Origin: Dyadobacter sp. LHD-138
GTDB taxonomy: Bacteria; Bacteroidota; Bacteroidia; Cytophagales; Spirosomataceae
Length of the DNA: 64,000 nt
Direction: 5' to 3'
Assembly (NCBI RefSeq): GCF_030929615.1
Contig: NZ_JAVFVU010000028.1
Coordinates: forward strand, 62,001 to 126,000
Part shown: positions 56,831 to 64,000 of the stretch, in pieces
Layout of the letters: each line of letters begins with the position of its first letter
Numbering within the stretch: position 1 is the first letter of the stretch
Program-made: the position numbers and the translations under genes
Notes under the pieces: generated by a model
Told to the model about the DNA's origin: nothing
The model's input: the letters and a program-made list of their open reading frames with translations, nothing else
Database searches by the model: none

Positions 56831-57853
56831 ATGAAGAAAATAGGATTTCTATCGTTCGGACATTGGTCTAACAATCCGGGATATAGAGCTCAGACAGCGA
56901 GCGACACATTGCTACAATCCATTGATTTGGCTGTTGCTGCCGAAGAGATCGGTTTAGATGGCGCCTACTTTCGTGTACATCATTTTGCAGCACAGTTGGC
57001 ATCGCCATTTCCTTTACTTTCGGCTATTGGTGCCAAAACCAGCAAAATAGAGATCGGAACGGGGGTCATTGACATGCGTTATGAAAATCCAATGTATATG
57101 GTGGAAGATGCCGGTGCTGCGGATTTAATTTCGGAAGGACGATTGCAGCTGGGAATCAGCAGGGGATCGCCAGAACAGGTTATCGACGGGTGGCGTTATT
57201 TTGGATACGAACCGGCCGAGGGAGAAACCGACGCAGATATGGGACGTCGTAAGGCACTGGAATTCCTGGAAAGACTAAAAGGTAAAGGATTTGCACAGCC
57301 AAATCCATACCCGATGTTTCCAAACCCACCTGGCTTACTGCGTCTGGAACCACATTCGGAAGGATTGCGGGAACGCATTTGGTGGGGGGCGGCTTCTAAC
57401 GCTACTGCTGTTTGGGCAGCCGAAAACGGAATGTATCTTCAAAGTTCAACCTTGAAATACGATGAAAACGGCAAACCCTTTCATGTGCAGCAAGCCGAGC
57501 AGATCAGATTGTACAAAGAAGCGTGGAAAAAAGCGGGACATCAGCGCGAACCAAGGGTTTCAGTGAGCCGATCTATTTTTGCATTGGTAAACGATCAGGA
57601 CCGTTATTACTTTGGACAGGAAGCCGATCGAAGAGATAAGATCGGCATGATTGAACAGGACAAACGCGCGATTTTCGGTAGAAGCTATGCGGCGGAACCA
57701 GATCAACTCATCAAAGAACTGGCGCAGGACGAAGCTATTCAGGAAGCGGATACAGTTCTTTTGACAATACCCAACACACTAGGGGTTGATTACAACGTAC
57801 ACGTGCTGTCTTCTATTTTAGAGCATGTGGCACCTGGACTGGGGTGGCGTTGA
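56831..57853 (+). CDS. LLM-class flavin-dependent (luciferase-like) monooxygenase
   Basis: Luciferase-like TIM-barrel protein of 340 residues using FMN or F420-type cofactor; in Bacteroidota FMN is expected. Characteristic parts are KIGFLSFGHWSNNPGYR at the N-terminus, LAVAAEEIGLDGAYFRVHHFA, IEIGTGVIDMRYENPMYMVEDAGAADLISEGRLQLGISRGSPEQVI (split across strands 3-4) and IWWGAASNATAVWAAENGM near the cofactor phosphate site. The substrate is unknown. The gene is monocistronic with a hairpin terminator after it. Confidence 0.92.
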   Translation: MKKIGFLSFGHWSNNPGYRAQTASDTLLQSIDLAVAAEEIGLDGAYFRVHHFAAQLASPFPLLSAIGAKTSKIEIGTGVIDMRYENPMYMVEDAGAADLISEGRLQLGISRGSPEQVIDGWRYFGYEPAEGETDADMGRRKALEFLERLKGKGFAQPNPYPMFPNPPGLLRLEPHSEGLRERIWWGAASNATAVWAAENGMYLQSSTLKYDENGKPFHVQQAEQIRLYKEAWKKAGHQREPRVSVSRSIFALVNDQDRYYFGQEADRRDKIGMIEQDKRAIFGRSYAAEPDQLIKELAQDEAIQEADTVLLTIPNTLGVDYNVHVLSSILEHVAPGLGWR

Positions 57854-57893
57854 TTCGGAGAAAAAGAGCGCAATGATTCAGGGTTCCTTTCGT

Positions 57894-57926
57894 GTGGCAG
57901 AGCTCGGTTTAACCCGGCTTTTGCCA
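57894..57926 (+). terminator. Terminator of the monooxygenase gene
   Basis: Nested hairpin GTGGCA-AGC-GGTT / AACC-GCT-TGCCAC with small internal mismatches, 40 bases after the stop codon, followed by GCCTTTT. Confidence 0.65.
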
Positions 57927-58190
57927 CGCCTTTTGCTGCTGCTTGTGTTCTACTTTCTTATGGTTTGTTTGAACTAACTAAAATTCAGAATATAAAATAC
58001 CTGGCTAATTCGTAGACCGGCTAACTGTCAAGCTATTTCAGTGCATATGGTTACCTTGATCATGATCTAACTTGCTATTTAATGCCGGATAAAGAGTAGA
58101 CGTAACTTATGGAAGGCCTTTAATATGAGTATGTTTCAATAAGGTCTGCCCAGATTTTCCTTATATTTGTTTAAACGCGATTTTTCTGGA
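57927..58190 (+). promoter_or_regulatory. Intergenic region with -7 element for the AraC regulator
   Basis: No gene is seen. TATATTTG at 58162-58169 matches the TANNTTTG -7 consensus exactly and lies 21 bases before the regulator's ATG. A -33 TTTC is 24 bases upstream of it, a slightly long spacing, so the promoter call is moderate. Confidence 0.4.
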
Positions 58191-59213
58191 ATGAATGATA
58201 ACAGTGTAGAATACCAAGAAGATGAAGAAGTCTACTATCCGGATAGTTGCAATACGCTTGACAAAGCATGGAAATCAGGACGAGTTGAGCTCCATGCGCT
58301 AGCCAGAAACAACTATCCCGGACTATCCCTGCATGATGACGCTATTCCTGGAATCAATACAATTGGTTACTGGAGCGCGCTGTCCCAACAAGAGTGGGGT
58401 TTGGACTGGCACCGGAATGAAGGTGTTGAAATTACATTCCTCGAAACGGGGACCATGCCTTTTGCCACGCAGGCCAGCGCACAGATCATGGTGCCCAATG
58501 ACCTGACCGTTACAAGACCCTGGCAATTGCATAAGGTTGGGAACCCTACGATCGGCGTGGGAAAACTACACTGGGTGATTATAGACGTCGATGTAAGGCA
58601 CCCGCACCAGGAATGGAAATGGCCGTCGTGGGTTATTCTTTCAGAGCCAGATTTACTTGAACTCACAAAAATTCTTCGCCAGAACGAGCAGCCTGTCTTT
58701 TCGGTGAATACCGATATCAGAAAGTGTTTTCAGAACATAGGTTCTTTAATCCACGAATCAGATGCAAGGAATGTTGATTCGTGGATCAGAATTTATGTGA
58801 ATGAGCTGCTGATGCTGCTTTATGAGCAATTGAAGAAAGGGAAATTTGTATTAAATGAGTCTCTGACCGACAGCATGCGTACTGTGGAATTGTTTATCAA
58901 AGAACTCAATACATCTTATGATCAGTTGTGGACAGTCCAGTCGATGGCCTCCCATACCCAGCTTGGCGTGACGCAGTTTACCCACTATTTCAAGCAGCTG
59001 ACCAATCATACACCCATGCAATATCTGAACTCCTTACGTCTGGACATTGCGGCGCTAATGTTAACCAAGGATTCCCTGGCTAACATTAGCGCCATCTGCT
59101 ATGATTGCGGTTTTAGCAGTACACAGTATTTTTCAACTATTTTCTCCAAACGTTTCGGCTGTTCGCCCTCCTCGTACAGACAAGAAAAGACTACTTCTTC
59201 CCAAATTGTTTAA
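58191..59213 (+). CDS. AraC-family transcriptional regulator
   Basis: Regulator of 340 residues from ATG 58191 (TTG 58167 upstream is rejected). The N-terminal half looks like a cupin-type ligand domain (GIEITFLETGTMPFATQ-like, NDLTVTRPWQLHKVGNPTIGVGKLHWVIIDVDV). The C-terminal hundred residues are the double helix-turn-helix of AraC/XylS proteins (WTVQSMASHTQLGVTQFTHYFKQLTNHTPMQYLN and ISAICYDCGFSSTQYFSTIFSKRFGCSPSSYR, given here in halves). It is convergent with the minus-strand operon and overlaps the last gene by 23 bases, so it may control that sugar-processing operon. A wHTH-like match to the sugar-responsive RhaR/XylS group is likely. Confidence 0.93.
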   Translation: MNDNSVEYQEDEEVYYPDSCNTLDKAWKSGRVELHALARNNYPGLSLHDDAIPGINTIGYWSALSQQEWGLDWHRNEGVEITFLETGTMPFATQASAQIMVPNDLTVTRPWQLHKVGNPTIGVGKLHWVIIDVDVRHPHQEWKWPSWVILSEPDLLELTKILRQNEQPVFSVNTDIRKCFQNIGSLIHESDARNVDSWIRIYVNELLMLLYEQLKKGKFVLNESLTDSMRTVELFIKELNTSYDQLWTVQSMASHTQLGVTQFTHYFKQLTNHTPMQYLNSLRLDIAALMLTKDSLANISAICYDCGFSSTQYFSTIFSKRFGCSPSSYRQEKTTSSQIV

Positions 59214-60144
59214 ACAGTTCGTTTGACTTTTTTGTATCCAGCTTATCGCTATGCATGTAAACGCGGTATCTGAGGTTCATTGTTTTACCAGCACCCAGTT
59301 CCAGCGGCTCATTGTAAAGAATTGCCGGCATGTAAAACACATGTTCGCCTGCTGCATACCAGATATACCAGGGCGAAGGATATCTTGGATTTTTAGGATG
59401 ATCGAATATTGTCAACCCTCCTGCTGGTCCGTTAGCAGATCCAAGCTGGGCTGTGATATCCATCCAGTCCGCATTTTCCCCATATCCGGTGAGATTTTGG
59501 GAATTGGTCCATCCGTTGGATGCTGTAAACACAGGGTTTGTCATCGTGACAGCACCCCGGTATCCCAGTCCGGCATAGCCGCCATGCTGCACTCCGTTTC
59601 TTTTCAGGGTAGGAACACAGTCCAACAAAAGCGGCGTGCCCAGCGCCTTGAAATTCAATTGCCAGTCGATATGATAGTTACCCGACATATCCGGTGACGA
59701 TATGGTCAGTATCCTGCGTTCTTTCATGAGCACATCCTTTCCCTCCGGTCCGTATTCCAGGTTAATGGTGATTTTTGCTGAAAAATCGTTATTGAGCTTC
59801 AAATCAACATCCGCGATCTTGCTTCTTCCTTCGGACACCCCATCATGCGTTTCTTCCCAGTAATTTACGTTATTGATCTTGTGCCAGGCGAACCATAATC
59901 CCCGGTGATGACCGTGGTCGGCAGGCCTTTCCATGGTAAGATCATTGCCTCCTACCCGTAATGGGTGGAAAAATGGTTTATCCTGACTTTTGCTGAAATT
60001 CAGCTGCCACACAACTTTTTCGTCCTGTAACAATGCACAAGTTGAGTCGGATTGCTGCCAACGGTAGCCCTGAGCCAATGATTTAGCTGGGAAATACCAT
60101 GCTGTCAAACAGTACAGCAGCACCAGATTGAATATTCTTTTCAT
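59191..60144 (-). CDS. DUF6807 (PmoA-like) secreted protein
   Basis: Secreted protein of 317 residues with a signal peptide (to about residue 25, KSLAQG). The family was named PmoA-like (methane oxygenase subunit-like) in annotation but belongs to DUF6807, which is common beside sugar-degradation genes. Typical motifs: FHPLRVGGNDLTMERPADHGHHRGLWFAWHKINNVNYWEE (split), RRILTISSPDMSGNYHIDW, GLGYRGA, GLTIFDHPKNPRYPSPWYIW and MNLRYRVYMHSDKL. The conserved His-rich DHGHHRG motif may bind a metal or sugar. Last gene of the operon, 46 bases after the cupredoxin part. Confidence 0.88.
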   Translation of the reverse strand: MKRIFNLVLLYCLTAWYFPAKSLAQGYRWQQSDSTCALLQDEKVVWQLNFSKSQDKPFFHPLRVGGNDLTMERPADHGHHRGLWFAWHKINNVNYWEETHDGVSEGRSKIADVDLKLNNDFSAKITINLEYGPEGKDVLMKERRILTISSPDMSGNYHIDWQLNFKALGTPLLLDCVPTLKRNGVQHGGYAGLGYRGAVTMTNPVFTASNGWTNSQNLTGYGENADWMDITAQLGSANGPAGGLTIFDHPKNPRYPSPWYIWYAAGEHVFYMPAILYNEPLELGAGKTMNLRYRVYMHSDKLDTKKSNELFKQFGKK

Positions 60145-60190
60145 CGTATTTTGCAAGTTTTGTCTATTCTTTAAGCGCAATGCAAGTCCA

Positions 60191-61114
60191 TTACCGACTC
60201 ACTTTCATTTCACCTTTCATGATCGTATAATGTCCCGGATAAGTACATATGAATGGGTAGGTGCCTTCTTTCACAGGTGCGGTGAAATAAATAGTCTCGG
60301 ATGTTCTCGGTTGTAAAAGGCTGGTATGAATTAAAACTTTGTCGGTCTTGGGAACATATTGCTTCGCAGGCCCGTCCAGGCCCAGATTAAGCGCCAGCTT
60401 CCCTACTTCATCAACAGCACCAGGCTTCACAATGACAAAATTGTGTTGCATATCATCATTGTTATCAAAGGTCAGTTTTACTTTGGAACCGGGTTTGATA
60501 TCCATTTTTTCAAGATCAAATCGCAAACCAGGTTTTGTCCCAATTACGAATGTCTGATCCGGGCCATTTTTCCAGGAAGCTGGCATAGCCGTTACGTGCT
60601 TCTCCATTCCATGCGCTTCGTGATCTGATGTTTTGTTTTCCTGAACTGCTTTTACAGCAGTTACTTTGATCACGTGCTTATCCTGCAAAGAAAGTCTATC
60701 GCCCGAAGGGATTGCGTTGAGCGAATAGTATCCAAAATCATGCAAGAGTGGAGTACCCGCATCAGATTTCAGGTCAGCACATTTGATTTCATGCACATAT
60801 CCCTCACGCAGACCGTCCACGACGAGCCGTACTTTAAGGCCATCCTCTGAAATCCGGATTGCTTTAATGGTGCAATCCTTTTTGTCATAAACCTCACTGC
60901 CGTATGCCTGGTGATATCGGTAATCGAATCCGGTAATCTGATAACTGGCTGGGTTCTCAGCAGATATTTTGTCAACCGGCGAAGTGAATTCAAGTTCAAA
61001 ACCATCCGGTTTTGCTTTGATCGTGCGGAACTCAAAAGGCATTTTCCCAGTCCATTCCAGTTTCTGCAAACCATATCGCTGAGCGGCCTGAGAATTCCAC
61101 CCTCTGTCCGACAT
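60191..61114 (-). CDS. C-terminal half (cupredoxin/azurin-like) of a split dehydrogenase gene
   Basis: Frame of 307 residues from the ATG at 61114. Its first 100 residues (MSDRGWNSQAAQRYGLQKLEW, GFELEFTSPVDKISAENPASY, KCTIKAIRIS-like) continue the propeller/Ig part of the upstream gene. The last 135 residues are a type-1 copper (azurin/plastocyanin-like) domain: DNNDDMQHNFVIVKPG supplies a His ligand and FICTYPGHYTIMKGEM the Cys, His and Met ligands. There is no signal peptide, so this product alone could not reach the periplasm. It lies in the same frame as the gene before it and is separated by one TAA and ten codons. If translated together they form one protein of about 688 residues. Confidence 0.8.
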   Translation of the reverse strand: MSDRGWNSQAAQRYGLQKLEWTGKMPFEFRTIKAKPDGFELEFTSPVDKISAENPASYQITGFDYRYHQAYGSEVYDKKDCTIKAIRISEDGLKVRLVVDGLREGYVHEIKCADLKSDAGTPLLHDFGYYSLNAIPSGDRLSLQDKHVIKVTAVKAVQENKTSDHEAHGMEKHVTAMPASWKNGPDQTFVIGTKPGLRFDLEKMDIKPGSKVKLTFDNNDDMQHNFVIVKPGAVDEVGKLALNLGLDGPAKQYVPKTDKVLIHTSLLQPRTSETIYFTAPVKEGTYPFICTYPGHYTIMKGEMKVSR

Positions 61115-61144
61115 TCCTACAAAAAGATCATTGTTCTTTCCCCA

Positions 61145-62257
61145 TTACATTCTCAGAATACCTGACATGAAACCTTGTCTGAACGGAAATGCTGCTCCCT
61201 GATATGCACCATTCACCTTTTCCATAAACACACGCATGACATTGGCATGGCCTTCATCACCAATAAAATACTGTCCCTGAAAAGGACCAAACCCTCCACT
61301 GGTGTTATCCTCTGCAAAACCTGCCAGCGATATACCCAGAATACCGTGCGGAAGCCTTACGGACGGTAGTTTCATGCCCGGGATTTTTTTCACAGCTTCA
61401 TGAAACATGGGATTGTCCGTAGGGATATCCCCTACCCTGGTTTTCAGGGAGGAACCCGGTTCCCCGGCCGATTTCAATGAAGACGGATGCCCGAAAAAGT
61501 CGTCCTTATCTACCTTGCTGATATAGCCAGTTCCTACCCATCCGCCCTGATTTTCAGTGTAGAAAAGTTCGCCCTTAGCATTTCTACCAATACCGGCCGG
61601 TGAGCGGTAACCTGCTGCAAATGGTGTCACTTTGCCCTCTGGGGTAACTTGCACCATCCATCCTCTCCATAGCGCATGACTCCCCATTTCTCCGAAAAAT
61701 GGTTCTGCTCCCTTACCCATACCATTATCGCCCAGGTTGAAATTGATATAAAAATTGCCATCGTCGCCAATCACCGGTCCATGGTTATACTCACAATAAT
61801 TGCCTGAAAGCGGCCAGGTAGCAACTGTTTCAAACAAATCTGCAATACCGTCTTTGTTGGTATCCGTTATTTTCGTCAGTTCAGCCCTTTGTGCTACATA
61901 AAATGACCCGTCCTTATATGCCAGCCCGAGCGGTTCGTGCAAACCGGATGCAAACAACCTGAAATGAGGTTTGGTCTTGTTTCCCATGGTAGGGTTATCA
62001 ACGATCCAGATCTCACCCAGGCGCGTGGACACCGCCATCGCACCATTGGGCAGGCTCGCCAGTCCGCCTACTTCCAATGCCGTTTCTGCCGGGATTGGAA
62101 TAGTGGTAATTTTATAGAAATCGTCTTCTGTTAAAGGTTTGATAGCTGCCCCATGACCTGTGTGCTGCGCCTGCACGCCCACTGCATGCATAAACATAAC
62201 AGCCAGCAATACATTTCGCATTATCCCGCTCCTGCCTCTTTTTGATTTACTAAACAT
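61145..62257 (-). CDS. N-terminal half (propeller sugar-dehydrogenase-like) of a split gene
   Basis: Frame of 370 residues with a signal peptide (MHAVGVQAQH). It resembles soluble glucose/sorbosone-dehydrogenase-type beta-propellers: GGLASLPNGAMAVSTRLGEIWIVDNP, GLHEPLGLAYKDGSFYVAQR, DTNKDGIADLFETVA, YNHGPVIGDDGNFYINFNLGDNGMG, AGYRSPAGIGRNAKGELFYTENQGGW. It stops at TAA 61145-61147 right after GILRM, and the same frame goes on with WGKNNDLFVGMSDRGWNSQ, the normal continuation of this family. Either the gene carries a nonsense mutation or the base call is wrong. It is 19 bases after the DUF1080 gene in the operon. Confidence 0.85.
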   Translation of the reverse strand: MFSKSKRGRSGIMRNVLLAVMFMHAVGVQAQHTGHGAAIKPLTEDDFYKITTIPIPAETALEVGGLASLPNGAMAVSTRLGEIWIVDNPTMGNKTKPHFRLFASGLHEPLGLAYKDGSFYVAQRAELTKITDTNKDGIADLFETVATWPLSGNYCEYNHGPVIGDDGNFYINFNLGDNGMGKGAEPFFGEMGSHALWRGWMVQVTPEGKVTPFAAGYRSPAGIGRNAKGELFYTENQGGWVGTGYISKVDKDDFFGHPSSLKSAGEPGSSLKTRVGDIPTDNPMFHEAVKKIPGMKLPSVRLPHGILGISLAGFAEDNTSGGFGPFQGQYFIGDEGHANVMRVFMEKVNGAYQGAAFPFRQGFMSGILRM

Positions 62258-62276
62258 ATTTTATTTTTTTATCGCA

Positions 62277-63740
62277 TTACCAAATAAGCGTATAATTGAA
62301 ATCATGATCCAGTACCGAACCGGAAAGGATCAATTCCTGCCCGTTTGCTGATTTTCTGATCACTGGTTTTAACTTTTTATCGCCGACTAGTTTGATGTAG
62401 TACTGATTATCACCAATCACATATAAATCATTGCCGAGCGAGGTGATGCTAGCCCCTTCGGCCAGCCGCAGCCACAGGTTGTTGGAAATTTTTCCGGAAG
62501 TAATTTTCAGCGAACGCGTCAAACTGTTGTCCCGCTCTTTTGGCAAAAAGCTGTCTTCCAGCTGCATATCACCAACCCGATACATAAAGGTAGGATTGCC
62601 GTCGGCAGCCAGTTTGTAGCCCTTGAAGCGGAATGTGTCTCCTGCCACATCTGGCCAGGGTTCGTTTGCATCATGAAGCATTGCAAAAGTGGGCACGGGC
62701 CGTACTTCTATTTTACTTCCGACCGGCTTGGCAACCTGGTATTCACCTCTGTCCGTCCACATGGAAGTAGCATCAATAAACCCGCCTTTCCAGAAATTGA
62801 TCATTGCTCCCTGAGAAAGATCCATAGCGTAATGAACGCCTTGCGGGTTCCCTACTGCCGTACAGAAGGTTTTTTTCTTACCTTCAAATTCGATAAAACA
62901 TCTTTGAACAATCGTCTTTCCCAATGGACTGACGATAATCGGTCGATCACGTATGTTTGTTCCGGCTTCTGGTTTTATCAGACTGGCAAAGTCTCCGTTG
63001 GGGGGAATCATATACCGGATATCCTTCAGTGCCATGACGCTGTTGCTCGCGAAAATAAGCGCACCTGTCGCAGCTTCGCCCGCCAGGGGACTATTCTTTG
63101 ACGGGCCGGATAATCCCAGGTTCTCATAAATTACCACCCCGTTTAGCGTTACTCTGGCAAAAGCGGCATGACCAATTTTGTTATTCTGCTTGTCGAACCT
63201 TGGAGCGCGGAACATGACCTGCATATGTTGCCACAATCCCGGTGCACGGCAGACATTCATTCTCGCCGGCGTCACCATAGATGTAGGGCCATCTGCATTT
63301 TCGAGCACGGTGCCACATACATCCGTTCCGGATTTCCCTTTCGTCCAGCTGTCAGTCAAGCTAATGCCATACCGCCCCTGGAAATAAACAGTGGCAGAGG
63401 CCCCTTGCGCGAGCATGAAATTGAATTCAACGGACATATCGCCGAATTCGTTCGCCGACGAAAGATAATCGGTTTCCTTTCCGGCGGTGGTATGGACTAC
63501 TTTTCCTGTGCCATCGGTAACATTGTTTTTGTAGGTTGCGTTGAGACCGAAGGAAACGCCACCCGCGATTTTCCACTTGTCGGATGGTTTCTTGAAAAAA
63601 GAAAAACTTTCCAACGGGATCTGGGTATACTTTTCGGCGCCGACTATTTCCTGTCCCTTTACTTGGGTGCATAGCACGAATGCCAGCACACAAGTAAACA
63701 GTGACTTAAAGGGGATGCTAAATGAATTTGTTACTGTCAT
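62277..63740 (-). CDS. DUF1080 (3-keto-glycoside hydrolase-like) secreted protein
   Basis: Secreted protein of 487 residues from ATG 63740 (TTG 63755 rejected). A signal peptide ends near VLCTQVKGQ. About 40-260 is a concanavalin-like DUF1080 domain (WKIAGGVSFGLNATYKN, YLSSANEFGDMSVEFNFML, ATVYFQGRYGI, GLWQHMQVMFRAPRFDK, ARVTLNGVVIYENL, SNSVMALKDIRYM), the domain of 3-keto-disaccharide hydrolases. The second half (MYRVGDMQLEDSFLPKERDNSLTRSLKITS) fits the C-terminal region found in homologues that carry heme- or cytochrome-associated partners. It starts 11 bases after the SusD stop, so it is in one operon with SusD and the split dehydrogenase gene. Confidence 0.88.
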   Translation of the reverse strand: MTVTNSFSIPFKSLFTCVLAFVLCTQVKGQEIVGAEKYTQIPLESFSFFKKPSDKWKIAGGVSFGLNATYKNNVTDGTGKVVHTTAGKETDYLSSANEFGDMSVEFNFMLAQGASATVYFQGRYGISLTDSWTKGKSGTDVCGTVLENADGPTSMVTPARMNVCRAPGLWQHMQVMFRAPRFDKQNNKIGHAAFARVTLNGVVIYENLGLSGPSKNSPLAGEAATGALIFASNSVMALKDIRYMIPPNGDFASLIKPEAGTNIRDRPIIVSPLGKTIVQRCFIEFEGKKKTFCTAVGNPQGVHYAMDLSQGAMINFWKGGFIDATSMWTDRGEYQVAKPVGSKIEVRPVPTFAMLHDANEPWPDVAGDTFRFKGYKLAADGNPTFMYRVGDMQLEDSFLPKERDNSLTRSLKITSGKISNNLWLRLAEGASITSLGNDLYVIGDNQYYIKLVGDKKLKPVIRKSANGQELILSGSVLDHDFNYTLIW

Positions 63741-63751
63741 ATGGTTTGTAA

Positions 63752-64000
63752 TCAATAACCTGGATTTTGCAACAGGCTTTTGTTGTTATCAATCTCGCGT
63801 TGCGGGATCGGGAAATACTTATTAAATTCTTTAAAGACTCCGGTTCCACTATTATATCCTACAAGAGGACCAGAGATAGCAGTGTTCGTTCTGAGCATAT
63901 CAAACCAGCGATTGTTCTCATAGCACAACTCCCAGGAGCGTTCTTTGAGCACCGCCTGCCTGAACGAATCTTTGTCTGCCGCAGAAACCTCTCCGAGTTT
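63752..64000 (-). CDS. SusD/RagB-family lipoprotein, partial (N-terminus outside window)
   Basis: C-terminal 82 residues of a SusD-type protein. They contain the typical ERSWELCYENNRWFDMLRTN motif and the family ending FPIPQREIDNNKSLLQNPGY. The frame is open to the window's right edge, so the rest of the gene, and presumably SusC, lies beyond. It is the first gene seen of the minus-strand sugar-oxidation operon. Confidence 0.93.
   Translation of the reverse strand, partial: KLGEVSAADKDSFRQAVLKERSWELCYENNRWFDMLRTNTAISGPLVGYNSGTGVFKEFNKYFPIPQREIDNNKSLLQNPGY

Noticed and set aside
1..64000. tRNA, rRNA, CRISPR arrays, prophage or intact transposase genes
   Set aside because: Looked for on both strands by eye; no cloverleaf, regularly spaced repeat array, integrase or transposase motif was found.

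Overview
The window reads as chromosomal DNA of a Bacteroidota member, most likely of the Cytophagales/Spirosomaceae (Dyadobacter-like) type. The evidence is four SusC/SusD-type loci or parts of loci, two ECF-sigma/FecR pairs each linked to a SusC that carries an STN domain, type 9 secretion sorting domains, lipoproteins with a Cys near residues 16-22, and a TANNTTTG -7 promoter motif. No rRNA, tRNA, CRISPR array or intact insertion sequence was seen. The species guess is inference.

Layout from left to right. (1) 1-2746: the N-terminal part of an STN-less SusC receptor, minus strand, divergent from (2) 3033-10613: ECF sigma, FecR anti-sigma, SusC, SusD and a small lipoprotein, a complete nutrient-sensing uptake locus that ends in a strong terminator. 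(3) 10973-13270: a secreted glycosidase-like protein that I cannot place in a family, followed by a small cluster of imperfect hairpin repeats. (4) 13535-21416: an OmpR-type two-component system divergent from a TolC/RND/adaptor efflux operon, with a tandem 11-bp repeat between them that is a good candidate operator. (5) 21927-25562: a 1211-residue surface protein with RCC1-like repeats, SdrD/CnaB-like domains and a T9SS sorting domain.

(6) 25777-39421, all minus strand: ECF sigma, FecR, SusC, SusD, then three genes typical of planctomycete-style degradation cassettes (PSCyt1-DUF1549-LamG-DUF1553, DUF1501, and a DUF2231-cytochrome-LRR protein). (7) 39675-42625: small secreted proteins, among them an orphan secreted Hcp-like protein, a T9SS-type protein with a decayed neighbour, and a possible hydrolase remnant.

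(8) 42795-54491 is the most unusual part: a tight minus-strand cluster coding for a vWA-like lipoprotein, a small membrane protein, a tubulin/FtsZ-like GTPase, a 1187-residue protein with a C-terminal Hsp70/actin-like ATPase, an anchored coiled-coil protein, two more membrane proteins and a beta-propeller lipoprotein. A broken SH3-like gene and a hairpin-rich repeat lie at its upstream edge. It looks like a cell-envelope cytoskeletal or signalling machine of unknown function.

(9) 55063-64000: a Gfo/Idh/MocA oxidoreductase, a luciferase-like monooxygenase, an AraC regulator, and a minus-strand operon running from a SusD (cut by the window end) through a DUF1080 protein, a propeller-dehydrogenase/cupredoxin gene split by an in-frame stop, and a DUF6807 (PmoA-like) protein. 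This set suggests periplasmic oxidation and hydrolysis of sugar derivatives.
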